Source: Coffea arabica (Eukaryota > Streptophyta > Magnoliopsida > Gentianales > Rubiaceae). From it: a stretch of DNA of 64,000 bases. The translations under genes were made by a program, and so were the position numbers. Under the pieces are notes generated by a model that searched no databases, was not told the DNA's origin, and saw nothing but the letters and a program-made list of their open reading frames with translations. Of the stretch, positions 1 through 11,913 are shown in pieces. Numbering within the stretch: the stretch's first letter is position 1; the number at the start of each line of letters is the position of its first letter. Where the stretch lies: contig NC_092322.1 in the NCBI RefSeq assembly GCF_036785885.1, positions 14,840,466 through 14,904,465 on the forward strand. Direction: 5' to 3'.

Positions 1-2044
1 TTTCCCATATGCTAGGCATCATTTTAGATACCACACTTGCATGTCTTCTGTGCATCATCTCCACAACACAGCATCAATTTCTCCCCTTTTCTGCGAGTTT
101 ATTTGGTTGGAGAATTCTTGCTTACAAGCACAGACTTATAGTCAAAGTTCAGTAAAAACTGACTATGCTGTTTTGAAATGGCCAATGCATTAATATGTCT
201 AATCCTATCTATAACTAAAGCACTCGATTTTCTAACCAGTTCCTAATGAGCACTTATAGTACGTCTAATTTACGCCTACTTGTCATTCAAATAGACATAC
301 ATTCATTCTTTGCATTGCATTAGGACACTCGTTAGCCACTTATATTGAGTACTGATTAGACACTCGTTAGACAAACCCCAAAACCAACTCCCTAATTGTG
401 AAAACTCTCCTAGTAATATATGTTATTGCAGTATCCGAGTTACTACTAGCAAATATCGAATGTTAGTACTTAATCCATTACATATCTGGATGGTGCCGTC
501 CCTCAGATCATCGTGACTATCAAATGTACTCGTTCTTGGAGGACCTTGATTGTTGGTCTTGATACAGGTACAAAAGGTAAATGCTCTAGAGATAGGAGAT
601 ACTATAATGTGAGAACTTATTTGTCAAGCAAGCCCTGACGCCATTCTGGTTAGACTAGCAGACATGGTGATCATGTTTTGCAAAAGATAGGACGCCAAAG
701 TTGGTAGGAAGAAAAAGATTACAGCATACTTTACAGTTTAGGGAGTCAAATTTGAAAGCATATTTGTGATTTAAAGGCTTTGGTAGCATGTTCCACAGTT
801 TGGACAGCCAACTCAAAAGCAATCCTCATGTTCTGAATGTCAGCCTAAGTAGCTGGCAATACACAAGAAGGAAACAAACAAGTCCACATGCTTGAAAGTG
901 TAGGGCAGAGAGGGCTATCTTTGTTGATGGCTTCTAATTCATTTAGGCACACAAGTTAGGTAAATTAGTGGAAGGATATAAAGCCTTTGAGTCTCTTGAA
1001 TAAAGAATTTCTGCAAGGTGCACTTGAGCTTGCAACAAATCTTGTAAACAAGTCCACAGCTTTTGCTTCTAAAACAGCTTTTACCTTTCAAATCTCACTG
1101 AAATGTATGTTCATATTTGTTAAAAACATCTTTTCAACCATCACCTTTAACTTTAACAGCCTTGAAAGAGTTGAAGCGAGTGAGAAGAAGAAGCCCTATT
1201 TTCAGAATAAACTTGTAAAGGGAAACAGGGTAACAGAAGATCACAACTCGTTTCGAAATTCAAGATATAGTACAGCCAATTTTGCTCATCTCATCAGAGG
1301 TTGGAAGAAAAACATGCATGACTTGGGCAGAAGCTGACCTAGATGTCTGCCTCTTTGGCTAAGAAGCTCTCACTTTTCCTGCCTGACGCACGTTACATTT
1401 CACAAAAGCACAAGTGCATGATTGATGTCCCATGCCACTGAAAACTGAAACTAAAACGGCTGGCGGAAGATAAAAAGAGTGAAGCAAGTGTTGATGGATA
1501 CTAACGCCAGTCAAGTGGTAAAGGATTGAAATCTCACTTGTCTTTGTTTGGTTCAAGTGCTCTCATTTTTCTCGGATATTCCCTCTGTTTCATTGTTAAT
1601 ATACATAAAAAAAAAAAAAAAAAAAAACAGGAGTGGTTATTTTGAAATTAATAGAAAATGCTAGTTGCTTTGCAAATTTGTCATTTGAAAAAGTTGCCTT
1701 TTTTTTTAAAATTCTAAATACACATCTACCAAGTGAATATTTTGAATTCAAATGTTATATATGAAAATTAATCTAGTGCCAACTCATTTATATTTTTTTC
1801 CATAAGAAATTGAATATTTTAAAAAATGACTTTATATTAGAACATAAGAGCATTCATTAATAAGGAAAAATACAAATATCTCGTTACCATGAAATACAAG
1901 AATATAAATCACTATTTAAATTCTCATTTTGCAACAGTTTGGAGTTTATCTTTTATTCCCTATGCTTCTGATTTATAAATTTAAAACCCCATATGTATGG
2001 CATTTGAATGGCAAGAAAAATTTTAAATCTTGTTTTGTTTGAAG
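1..2044. other. Intergenic, no gene recognised
   Basis: AT-rich DNA with only short chance open frames. The longest, 987-1337 on the + strand, encodes a 116-residue low-complexity product with no domain I recognise and no splice context. A 20-odd-base A run lies near 1606-1627. Short repeats of a CACTCGTTAG motif occur at about 330-372. Nothing here supports a gene. Confidence 0.5.
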
Positions 2045-2783
2045 TAGAAGTGGCAATATGTCTCAAGCCCCAACGGATTACTCATACGCAAAGGAACTTT
2101 GGATGAGATAGATATTCTAATTTTAATATTAAGCTTGAAATGGGACGAATCCTATTCATACCCATTAATTGATGGGAATTTTTGGGAAATTCTTGGGTAC
2201 CCATTGGGGCCCAAGTACCTCATCAAAATTTTATCTTATCAAAATTTTGAACTTCTTTTCTAGTAGAATACTAATCAAAATGAATATTAGGAGTAATATG
2301 AAAGTCATTAATCTATAATTTTATTAGAAAATATTTTGTCTAGTTTTGATAGTTTTATGATGGCTCATAGTTCTACATGCCATTTCTTTGTACTCATAAA
2401 TACAAGTTCTTTTAAGTTTTTATAGGATTTATTTTTTTCCTCAACTAAAATTTAGCAACATTGGAATATATACATAGAAAATAAATAAAAGAAAATTTGT
2501 GGGGGAAAAGAATTCAGAAAAATATAAATTCACAATAAGACTAAAAGAAATTTAATAAATCAAAAATATTAAATTTATATAAAAATAAAAAAGAATTAAA
2601 GGAAAAAAGAATATGAAAAATAGACTTGGATATTGGGTGGGATCAATCTAAACCATTCTAAAGTAATCCTATCCAAATTAGCTTCAAAATATGTATGGAT
2701 AAAGTTGGGTCCAAACTCATATTACTCGGTCTCATTTCAAACCCAAGCAAATCCCGCCCATCCCACCTATTTTGCCACCTCTA
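2045..2783. mobile_element. Non-autonomous hAT-like element
   Basis: The ends are inverted: TAGAAGTGGCAA at 2045 and, read from the other strand, TAGAGGTGGCAA at 2783. This is a terminal motif typical of plant hAT MITEs. The flanks are near-identical 8-bp repeats, GTTTGAAG (2037-2044) and GCTTGAAG (2784-2791), 7 of 8 matching, as expected for a hAT target-site duplication. The 739-bp body is AT-rich and encodes no transposase. Confidence 0.75.
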
Positions 2784-3830
2784 GCTTGAAGGATCAGACA
2801 TACAAAACATTTGTAGAGCCAAGAAAAATAGGTGAAGAAAGGGATGGGATTTAGTAACATGTAGGTATAAAACGTACAAAATAATTGGATTACACTTATT
2901 TGGGTTTAAAGTAGATTCGCCTTTTGGGGCTAAATTTTGGCCCAAAGACGCTAGACCAGATCTAAATAACTAGACCATATGTTTTTTGTCTAGTTGGGGT
3001 GAGGCGAGATGGGGTAGGAGGAGGGATAACATTGAAAAAAGAAATCAAAAGTAACTTTGACTTTAATAAGATAATAAATATTTTGAAACATTTACTTTCA
3101 ATAAGATGGAGGGAGTATTTGATGGTCCAAAATGGAAAACTATAATATAAATGGACTGAAAAGATTAATTCTTTTAGTATCAATAGTGCAAATTTTTTTA
3201 ATGAAATTTTAATACGTTTTTGAGACCCAATTTAGTTGTTAAGAAAATTAATTAGGTCATTTTAGGATCTCTAACTCAACTTTCAAACCCTTTCTTTCCC
3301 CTTCCCCTTGCAAGGTTGGATTCTCATTTAACCAAAAAAAAGTTAGTACTATTTAAATAATTGTTCTTGCTAATATGAAATAACTTGATTTACTTGATTA
3401 AAGTTTTGCACATGATTTTTTTGACGACATAGTGAATTTTTTGAAGATTTAAAATACATGACTTAAACTTGGGCCATCATAGTCCTAGACCAACACTCAA
3501 CAAACTAAAAGGGCTCAATTTTGGTTTTTTTTTTTTATATCTAATTCAATATGGGCTAGAAGTTTGCTCTTATAATTCGTTCTCAATTTTAACTTCCTAA
3601 AGCTGGCTCACAAAGCCCAACTAAAACATCTCTTTATTTGCAAACAAGAAAGTCGTTGATTTGAAAATGAATTAATTTTTTCTATATATTGACACTATAT
3701 ATTACTTGCTGGTTTAGATCTATGTTTATGTCATTTTAATTTAAATTTGAACTCCAAATTTTACACATATGATAGACATTCAAACTAGCTAACCTATATA
3801 TTATTAATGTAAGAAAGATTAATAATAAAA
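2784..3830. other. Intergenic, nothing recognised
   Basis: AT-rich sequence without a supported gene or a delimited repeat. The open frames here are short and lack recognisable domains. Confidence 0.4.
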
Positions 3831-4896
3831 GGATAATTTCAGAAACCTCCAAGGTTTCGGACAATATCACTGTGCTCCTCCCTCAACTTTTAAAAATATC
3901 ATAAACCTCCCCTCTCAGTTAATTGGCACCCATTATTGACATCAATAGTGGTAAAATAACTCTTATGCCTTGCCTTTGCTTGAGATATATATTTTGGATC
4001 AATTACAAATTGCACCAATATAACTAGGGGTGAATAGCATTTTTCTCCATATTTTCTCCATTTTTAACAATTTATTTATTTATTGGTTTGGTGTTTTTTC
4101 AAAATAAATTACTAAATTCTTGGGAAAACATTAATTGTTAATAAAAAGTAAAGTTACAAAAGTTAATTCTAGTAATGTATGATAATAACTAGGAATCACT
4201 AATAAAAATAAAAATAAATTATATAATTTTTATACTTTTATTATACGGATTTGTAATAATTATATATTCTTCTTGAAAAAGTCAATTCTAGTAATGTATG
4301 ATAATAACTAGGTATCACTTATAAAAATAAAAAAAAATTATAAAACTTTTATACTTTTCTTTTTTGAATTGCAATAACTATAGATTCTTCTTGAAAAACA
4401 AGAATATATATTTAAAACTGAAGGTGCAACATTGTTACCAAATATTTAACTTCTATCGTTATTGACATTTAATGAACAATATGAGGTTGTTAATTAAAAA
4501 AAAGAGAGTTACATACGATTTCTAAATAAATTTTCATTTATGTATTAATTATGGCCATTAAAAATTTTTTAAGGAATAATGTATTTTAGCATGAAAGAAA
4601 TTCTTAATATGGGCATGAAAGCACATGATGCAATTGCTATGGACTTGTAATTGTAGGGGGTAATTTGAATTAAAGTCAAAAATTAGATTTATAAACAAAC
4701 TAATGTTGAGGATAGCAGCAAAAGGGCATTTAGGGGATTAAATTATTATCTCTCTTATGAAATTAGTTTTTTTGGTTCACTTGGGCAGACATGTTACAAA
4801 ATCATATGAATTAGGGGAGGTATATGATATTATTAAAACTTCAAGGGAGGCTAGTCATACTGATAAAAACCTCAGGGGAGGTTTTTGAAATTATCC
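3831..4896. mobile_element. Non-autonomous MULE-like TIR element
   Basis: The terminal inverted repeats begin GGATAATTTCA and continue with AAACCTCC; the right end, read on the - strand, starts GGATAATTTCAAAAACCTCC. They match the ends of the element at 15629-16974, so the two belong to one family. The presumed 9-bp flanks, ATAATAAAA and CTATTGAAA, match at only 6 of 9 positions, so the target-site duplication is decayed or the edge is off by a base. The roughly 1.07-kb interior is non-coding. Confidence 0.65.
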
Positions 4897-6083
4897 CTAT
4901 TGAAAAAAAAAAAAAGGATATGCCCGTATTATCCACTCCACTGGACCTTTCAAGAATTATGTCTGCAACAAATTCCTTTTTTAATTGACACTACTATTTT
5001 TATCTTATCCACCTGCCCACCAAAAACTAATCCAGATGGCGTATATGTGTAGCCAAGCCAACAGACAAACTGAAAACAATGTACTACGAATTGACCAATT
5101 GTGCAAAAGGGGCAACAAAAAAAAGAAAAGGAAATCAACATTTGTAGGTCGGTCAGGTGACAAAAGTTGAAAATGGATAACATGCAAGAAACAGAACAAA
5201 TGACAAAATACAAGTAAATGGTGGTCCGTATCTATCTAAAAAACATAATGACAAAAACAAGGAATGTGTTTGCCCTCTAACTTTTCATTGGACATCTTCT
5301 TTATTTGACAATACAAACTACTTATATATTTCTTTCAGAACTAATATTTCATGGTGCCCGCCTAGTGCTTTCTTATTGCAAAATGGGAAAAAAATATTCA
5401 ATTTATAATTTACTAATAACAAATTCTCAACATTAAATAAAGATTTTGACATTGTAAAAAAACATTTAAAAGCTTCGTTGACAAGAAATGGCTCGTCATT
5501 GGACATTTATTGTATGTTGAAGTGTGTATTTTAAAAATTTTGTCTCTATGGTTAAAGTAAAAAAAAAATAATATACCCTTTATTTTTTAAATGTCCTTAT
5601 CCTAAGCCTTAAAGCACTGAGCTACTACGTCCTAATACTTTTGTACTACGTAATGTAGGCAAGAAGATATGCATGTACTACAATAGATTGCTTGTACGTA
5701 CTTGTTTATGACAAGAATATTCTTGGGAAGATGTCTATTTTTGAGGTTGCTTCTGGACCAGGATGGCCTGTAACCGTCAATTTCAGAGTCCTTTTTCAAA
5801 AATTTTTAGGATATGCTCTATCAAAACCGTGTGCCACGGCCAAAGTTCCTAGGATATACCATATAGTGCCACTAGAGTCCACAATTAAAGTCCTTTCATC
5901 GTTATCTTGACCTTATCTGCCCACTGCCAACATATACATGGACCTCCACCGTTTTAATTCCACTTAGGATAAGGTGAAAATTGCGCTTTGAACATAGACC
6001 CTTTTCTGCTCAGAATTCAGTTTACAAACGAGAGAAGAAAATACAAAGTGGGCTTGAAAGGGGAAAAAGGAGAGAGAACAAAA
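4897..6083. other. Upstream region of the DUF506 gene
   Basis: No gene is supported. The last few hundred bases before 6084 should contain the promoter and 5' UTR of the DUF506 gene. The leader just before the ATG is purine-rich (6030-6083). I could not identify a convincing TATA box. Overlapping short open frames on both strands at 4950-5213 look like chance. Confidence 0.4.
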
Positions 6084-7349
6084 ATGGGTAGCTTAGAAGA
6101 AGAGAAGCTGTTTCAAATGGTGCACGATTTTATTGAACCAGAATCAACTTCAGAAAATCCCTCTTATTCCTCTCAAAATCTGTCTCTCAATAATCATCAT
6201 GCTAAGCAATATATTTTGCAGGTATTTTGTTTTCCCCTTTTTCATTTTAAGTTTCTTGATCATTCATTTTTGTGCATGTGCTAAACACTAAATTCTGTTT
6301 TTAGTTGGATCATTTTGTATTTGGTGTAATTCTGAAAGGGTATGAAAATCTTTCTTGATTACAGGAGATTGTTGCGAGTAGAACTGCAGCTGAAGAGGGT
6401 CTTCTTGGTTGTGTATTGAAGCACATGAGGCACAAAATCGAAGCAGAGAAAACTACTAGCCTCAAGAAATGGCTTGTGATTAGACTAAGAAAGGATGGTT
6501 ATCATGGTGTTTGTCTATGTCAAACTTCTTGGCCTACTACTTTAGGCTGCCCTGCTGGTAAGTAATTTTTTTTTAAAATTATTATTTGGTTTACTTTAGA
6601 ACTTTGCATATTTATTTTTCCATGTTATGAGCATAATCTCTTTTATGTTTAAGTCTCAAGGACCAGAGTGATAAAACACAAAAGATCCAAATTTGTAAGA
6701 TGGGATGTAGTAAATTAGCATGTAACCTCCAAAAATTTTGATAATTAAAGGGATGACAAGATAAGTCATACTAACATTCTAGGAATCCACCTTCCATCTG
6801 CTATTTTTCTGTGAACTTTAATTGCAAAATGATCTAAACTTCTTTTTCTAATGGTAAACAGGTGATTATGAATACATTGAAGTTGTGATTAAAGATAAAA
6901 AATGCAGCTCATTGAGGCTGATCTTAGACATTGATTTCAAGTCACAATTTGAATTAGCAAGGCCTACATCATCCTACAAAGAGCTCACAGATACGCTTCC
7001 TGCAATCTTTGTTGGTGATGCTCAGAAATTGAACAAGATAATCTCCATCCTTTGCTCAGAAGCTAAGAACTCACTTAAAGAAAGGGGTCTGCATGTTCCT
7101 CCATGGAGGACAATCACTTATATGCAGTCCAAATGGTTTAGTAACTGCCAAAGAATAATCCCTTTGAATCCTAGCAGAGAAGTAGGCTTAGGCAATAAAG
7201 AAGCAATGGTTGGTGAGCATATTTCATCCAATTTTGACACATTGACAGCATCAGCTTCTAATGGGAAGAAGGAAAACAAGGCAGAGAATTTTGTTGCTAG
7301 ATCAGGTTTATCTAGTCAATTTGCTGCTATGAGCACAAAATGCTTCTAA
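6084..7349 (+). CDS. DUF506 (PDDEXK-like) family protein
   Basis: The gene has three exons, 6084-6221, 6365-6557 and 6862-7349, with GT-AG introns in frame, giving 272 residues. The start is the ATG in AAAATGGG at 6084, and the product begins MGSLEEEKLFQMVHDFIE. The core carries marks of the plant DUF506 family (Pfam PF04720): a region with TAAEEGLLGCVLKHM, then WLVIRLRKDGYHGVCLC, then GCPAGDYEYIEV (about residues 107-118), then FELARPT (about 140-146) and a segment with WRTITYMQSKW. The family is predicted to be PDDEXK-nuclease-like, but its molecular activity is poorly established; one Arabidopsis member has been reported to restrain root-hair growth. The C-terminal 60 residues are polar and probably disordered. 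The family assignment is firm; function is not inferable from the sequence. Confidence 0.92.
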
Positions 7350-7861
7350 TAAAGCTTTTTGACAAGATATTGGGTAGATTCTTGATTTTGCAGAGCGGAG
7401 AAGAGATTAGCATCCTCCATAGGCAGTACTGTTCTCTTTTGTTTGCTTTGGCCTTTTTTGAGTTTTGACTTCTTGGAACAATTGACAGAGATGAGATGAT
7501 TTTTTATAGCCTCACAATTTTGTTAGAGTTCTATTTGTAGAAATTAGTGTTCAGGTACTAGAATTAGGGCATGTTACATGGATTCGTTGGGGTACATTAA
7601 ATTAAAATTACACTAATGGTTCATGATCAATGTAAAATAATAAATTTATAATGAACAAATAATGAACTTCGAATTTGAACAACTGTTTGGCAAGGTGGCA
7701 TTTACTAAGAAAATTTAAGAGAGACTTTATTAAAAAAATAAAATAAAATAAAATTCATGGGACGAAGACTATGGTATGGTCTCCCTCCCTTTGAAAAATG
7801 AAGAAATTAAAAGAGGAATTGGAGGAGGAGAGGGAGAGAGTCCCCGGTCAATTGTTAGACA
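7350..7861. other. 3' UTR of DUF506 gene and spacer to UGT copy 1
   Basis: The DUF506 gene (+ strand) and UGT copy 1 (- strand) converge here, so the 500-bp spacer should hold both 3' ends. An AATAAAGC-type polyadenylation context follows the stop at 7349 directly. A purine-rich tract (GGAGGAGAGGGAGAGAG) lies at about 7820-7840. No other gene is seen. Confidence 0.4.
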
Positions 7862-9240
7862 CTATGCTCTTGCGATATTGATATCGTGACTTGAATTTTT
7901 CTTGGAAAGTTGGATAATCAATGTTAAGAGTCCATCCAGGTTCTCTTTTTCTTCTGATTTGATCTTCTTCCTCGAATCTTTAATTTTCTGCCTCATGGTT
8001 TCGCCTGCACCCCCAAATACAACCTCCTTGATCACTTTTGCTATCTCTTCCCTCTGATGTCTACCATTTTCATCTCTCACAACTTCAATAGCCACACCAT
8101 TTTCCACCAACACCCTACCAGTAATGGGATGTTCGAAGGCCATAGGCATGGCCATTATTGGGACACCAAATTCTATGCATTCTGATGTAGATGTCCAACC
8201 ACAGTGGGACAAAAGGCCACCAATACTCGAATGGCCTGAAAATCTTCGCCTGCGGTACCCATCCTTGAACAACTCTCCCTTTATCTTTCACTCTTTCAAG
8301 AAAACCCTCTGGTAAGATCTCGTCGAGCCTACGTTCCTCACCTTTTGGAGATCCCAAAGCCCAGGTGAAATTTACATTGCTCAGCTCTAAACCGAAAGCT
8401 ATCTCTTTTATCTCTTCCTTTGACGAGAAATACATTGTGCCAAAGGAAGCAAAAACAGGTGAATGTTCACTTCTCTGCCCAAGCCAATTCATGAGCTCAA
8501 TATCGTCGTCACCTGATTCACCAGTGGAATTAAGACTACTGGGAATTAATGGACCAACAGGGACAACTTTCAGGTTCATCGAACTAGCATGATGATCCAA
8601 GTATTTCCCTTCCATGGCTCTACAAGTGTTAACCGGTAAAGGAATGGGAGAATCTTCACAAGGGTCCAAAGCATTGCGTCCAACTGCAGTAAGAAGTCTG
8701 CGTAACTCGAAATCTCGAAGATAAATGGCTGGAAATGGATATTCGGTGCCAGAGTTGGATGTCAAATGAAATGTGTATGACAAAGATGCAGCGCTAACAT
8801 TATGGAGCCAAACGGATGGCAAGGTGTACAAAGGACTTACTGAAAACCGAGCGAATGCTTTATCGTAGGTCACCGAGTCTGGCTTGAGAGATTCTACGAT
8901 GTTGTGTATTTCAGGATTGGACAGTCAGGAAGTTGAAAAAGATGGGAAGGAGATGACTCGGGAGGCCATTGGTTGTGTGGTAGCGGGAAGGAAGTTCAGG
9001 CAATTCTTGAAGATGAAATTCCACAAGTTGAATGGATTCTGAGTACTTGCCTGTGATTTTCTTGGAGATGGAATTGAGATTGATAGGTGTAGAACAAAGA
9101 TAAATGTGAATTCCTCTCTCAGTGAGTTTCTTAGCTAGCTGCAAGAATGGAGATGTGTGACCATGCCCCAACATTGGTAACATGAGAACCCTTGCAGAAT
9201 TATTGCCAGCATTTTCTGTACTATTCGCCTCCATGAACAT
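7862..9240 (-). pseudogene. UGT94-like UDP-glycosyltransferase, copy 1, frameshifted
   Basis: Family 1 glycosyltransferases move a sugar from a UDP-sugar to a small acceptor in the cytosol. UGT94-type members extend sugars already on flavonoids, apocarotenoids or similar glycosides. The start at 9240 gives MFMEANSTEN, followed by VLMLPMLGHGHTSPFLQLAK with the N-terminal His region (GHGHTSP). The reading frame breaks near 8925 and resumes as LSNPEIHNIVESLKP. It breaks again near 8245, inside the donor-binding PSPG box: WVPQAKIF is in one frame, GHSS...LLSHCGW in the next. The stop is at 7862-7864. Joined across the breaks it would be close to the usual roughly 450 residues. The PSPG box ends FEHP rather than the common FEQP. 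Two frameshifts suggest a pseudogene, though assembly error cannot be excluded. It is the least damaged of three copies. Confidence 0.85.
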
Positions 9241-9890
9241 GGATTGCGCCCCTTCTGTATGTATGGAGAAATGAGCTCTTCTGGGCTGTGATTAAATAGG
9301 GATTATTTTCCCAAATAGAATACAAAAATTGGATGTGGAAAGGGACAGGATCCATTTAAACTGAACAACTTGCGCAGAATTCTGTGGCCTGGTGGCATGG
9401 GTAATATTCTTGCTAGGTTGCTACTGAGCAGCATAGGTGGTAACTGAACTATATTTGTCTCGGATTGGAATATTTCTGCTCTCGTTAAATCAATTAGGAC
9501 ATGAATAATAGTAATTAGTATGGGTATTATGGTAGTGTTTTCAATTTTAAATGGCCTGTATTGTCGGAAAAATGCTTACATACACTTGGTCTTTGTTCAA
9601 TTATGAATTTTTAGTACTGCATTATACAATTTTTGCTATTTTGGTTTTCATGATCTTCACCTTTTTTTTTTTTTTTTTTTTTTTGTCTGCAATGCAGTAC
9701 AATCTCTCAACTCCATTAGGTTTATTTTTGCGTTTGATATTAACCTTAAGAGATAAGAAGCTTATTTTGGTCAACGTCATCATTTGATAAATGACAAAAT
9801 TCGTAGTTGACTTTAACAATAATAAAAAAAAAAAGTATGGAGCAAACAACCAGCATTTGCCAAATAGATAAGTGATCAGGTTGACAATTA

Positions 9891-10136
9891 TGGAAGAGGG
9901 GCAGGAACCGTAGCCGTTCCGAAGGTTCATGGCCAAGATTTGATCACGAAAAAATATATAAGATGCAAATTGTATCTTGTATATCATTTTTCATACCATG
10001 CATGGGGTACACAAAAAATTTGTTCTATAATTATACATTATTGAAAGTTGATTACACTGTATGCATATAGAATTATATGCTGTGTATTTTGCACAAAACC
10101 TTCAGGAACGGCTGCAACTGTTCCTGCCCCTGTCCA
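9891..10136. mobile_element. 246-bp MITE, hAT-like
   Basis: The inverted ends TGGAAGAGGGGCAGGAAC (left) and TGGACAGGGGCAGGAAC (right, read on the - strand) enclose a short AT-rich, non-coding body. Flanking direct repeats ACAATTA sit at 9884-9890 and 10137-10143. The paralogous position near 39411 lacks the element and goes straight from the shared AGATTGAC region to ACTTGATGC, which supports these limits. Confidence 0.75.
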
Positions 10137-10529
10137 ACAATTACAATGATACTTGATGCTAGGAATCTGGCTTCTGAGTAGATAACCTCATTTGGCTGTC
10201 GCCACTGAACAAAATATAATAATTCTAGCCATTTTTTTTTGTATTTCAAGCTTGGTCAATTGGCCATAACTTACTTCTCTTCCCATGACACTACAACCAA
10301 ATATACGAATATCTTGATCTGAGAAGTTAGTCCTTCTGTACCACGAATCCTCTCTCTTGTGACTTTGGTGTGTGTAAGTATATTAGGGAAGTAAAACTAA
10401 CATTTTATGTACTATTACCATCCATTACCATGGATTCGTGGGAAGCTTATGGTCTGTAATTTAACTATAGAGAAACCAGCTCTTTTGTCTATAATAACCA
10501 TGACTATACATGTCCAAAACATCACATTA

Positions 10530-11583
10530 GGGTTATTATCACTTTATCCCCTTAACATTTGGTGTCACTGTCAATTTCCCCCTTAACGTTATCTTTTGGT
10601 CACTTTACCCCCAAAACTAACGGTCCAACTTAACGGAATTTGTTAATTAAAGTAAAAAGACATGTTTAACCCTTAAAATTATTATCACTTTACCCCCATA
10701 AACTATAGTCTCATTATCAATTTATCCCCTAGAGTCATATTTTAGGCAATTTATCCTACCATTAAACCAACTTAGCAAGTTAAAAAATTTTAGAAGAAAA
10801 TACCCTCCTCTTTGTATAATAAAAATAATAAAAAATTGTAAAGTGGCTCTTCTCCTTTTTAATATTAAGAAAAAAAGTCAAAGTATTAATATCTTTATTC
10901 TTAGCAATCTTATTAATATCAAAAAAGAATAGAAAGATGGAGAGGAGGAGGGGGAGAGGGAGAGAGCTCAATTCTTTTTTAAAAAAATTACAAATAAGAA
11001 AGAATTAAATACTTTTATTATTTTAAAATTATTTCACTTTTCTGTTTACTACCAAATTCCAATTCTAATCCCGACAACCTTAATGTAATACGATAATGTT
11101 AGACTTTTTTTTTCTTTCTTTGCAAAAGCTAATTTTTTTTCTTCTTCTTTTCTATTTTTTTTTTCTTTTCCTAGTATTAATAAGTGTGAAAAAAAAAGAA
11201 ATTTGAGAAAATCCTTTTAGTTTTATGTTTTTCAATCTCTTAAAGTTAAAAAAAGAAGAATAACCATTCCAACTTTTTATTTTTAATTATATATAAAAGG
11301 GTAAATATGTTTAAAAAATTTTGATCATACTAGTTAGATTAACGATGAAGTAAAATGCCTAAAAAATAATATTAGGAACTAAAGTGATTGTATCACTATA
11401 ATCTAAACGAATAAATTGATAATAACAATGTAATAATACTATAAAATAAAAGAGTATTATTGTCCAAAATTTCTTAACATGTTAAGTTGAATTACTTGTG
11501 GGAATAAAGTGATTAAAAGATAACGTTAGGGGGTAAACTGATAGTAGTGATATAGTTTAAGAGGGTAAAGTGATAATAACCCC
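10530..11583. mobile_element. Non-autonomous MULE-like TIR element
   Basis: The inverted ends are long. The left starts GGGTTATTATCACTTTA and the right, on the - strand, starts GGGTTATTATCACTTTA too; similarity continues about 80 bp through CCCTTAACGTTATCTTTT. The flanks ATCACATTA (10521-10529) and ATCCCATTA (11584-11592) match at 8 of 9 positions, a 9-bp Mutator-type duplication. The interior is AT-rich and non-coding. The paralogous site near 39945 is empty. Confidence 0.85.
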
Positions 11584-11913
11584 ATCCCATTATGATGATT
11601 ACCATATGCTTATAAGTGTTGATAATATTAGTTTTGGTAATTATAGTTCAAATGAGCCATCTCACTATTCCCTGTGTTATCTTAATTTTTGTAGGTGTGT
11701 TTTGTATTTAATTATTAACCTAAATCCCTTGAACTAGCACATCATGCCTAGTAGTATAATTTCATCTCCATGAAGAATAGGTGCCCTTTGACATTTAGCT
11801 CAGAACAAGTCATCTCATTGTTTTATGTGCCATTTTTGTTATTACTTTTTGATTAGTAATAAATTATTCATTTAACTTCATCAAGCTAGTCCACCAAAGT
11901 CTAATACAATTAT

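Noticed and set aside
987..1337. 116-residue open frame as a gene
   Set aside because: No recognisable domain, biased composition and no supporting signals.
4950..5213. Overlapping 60-90-residue frames on both strands
   Set aside because: They are mirror frames of the same AT-rich DNA. The Cys/Phe-rich product has no family resemblance.
7862..9240. UGT copy 1 as an intact gene with introns at the frame breaks
   Set aside because: UGT94-type genes usually lack introns here, and the breaks need a shift of only one or two bases with no room for GT-AG introns.
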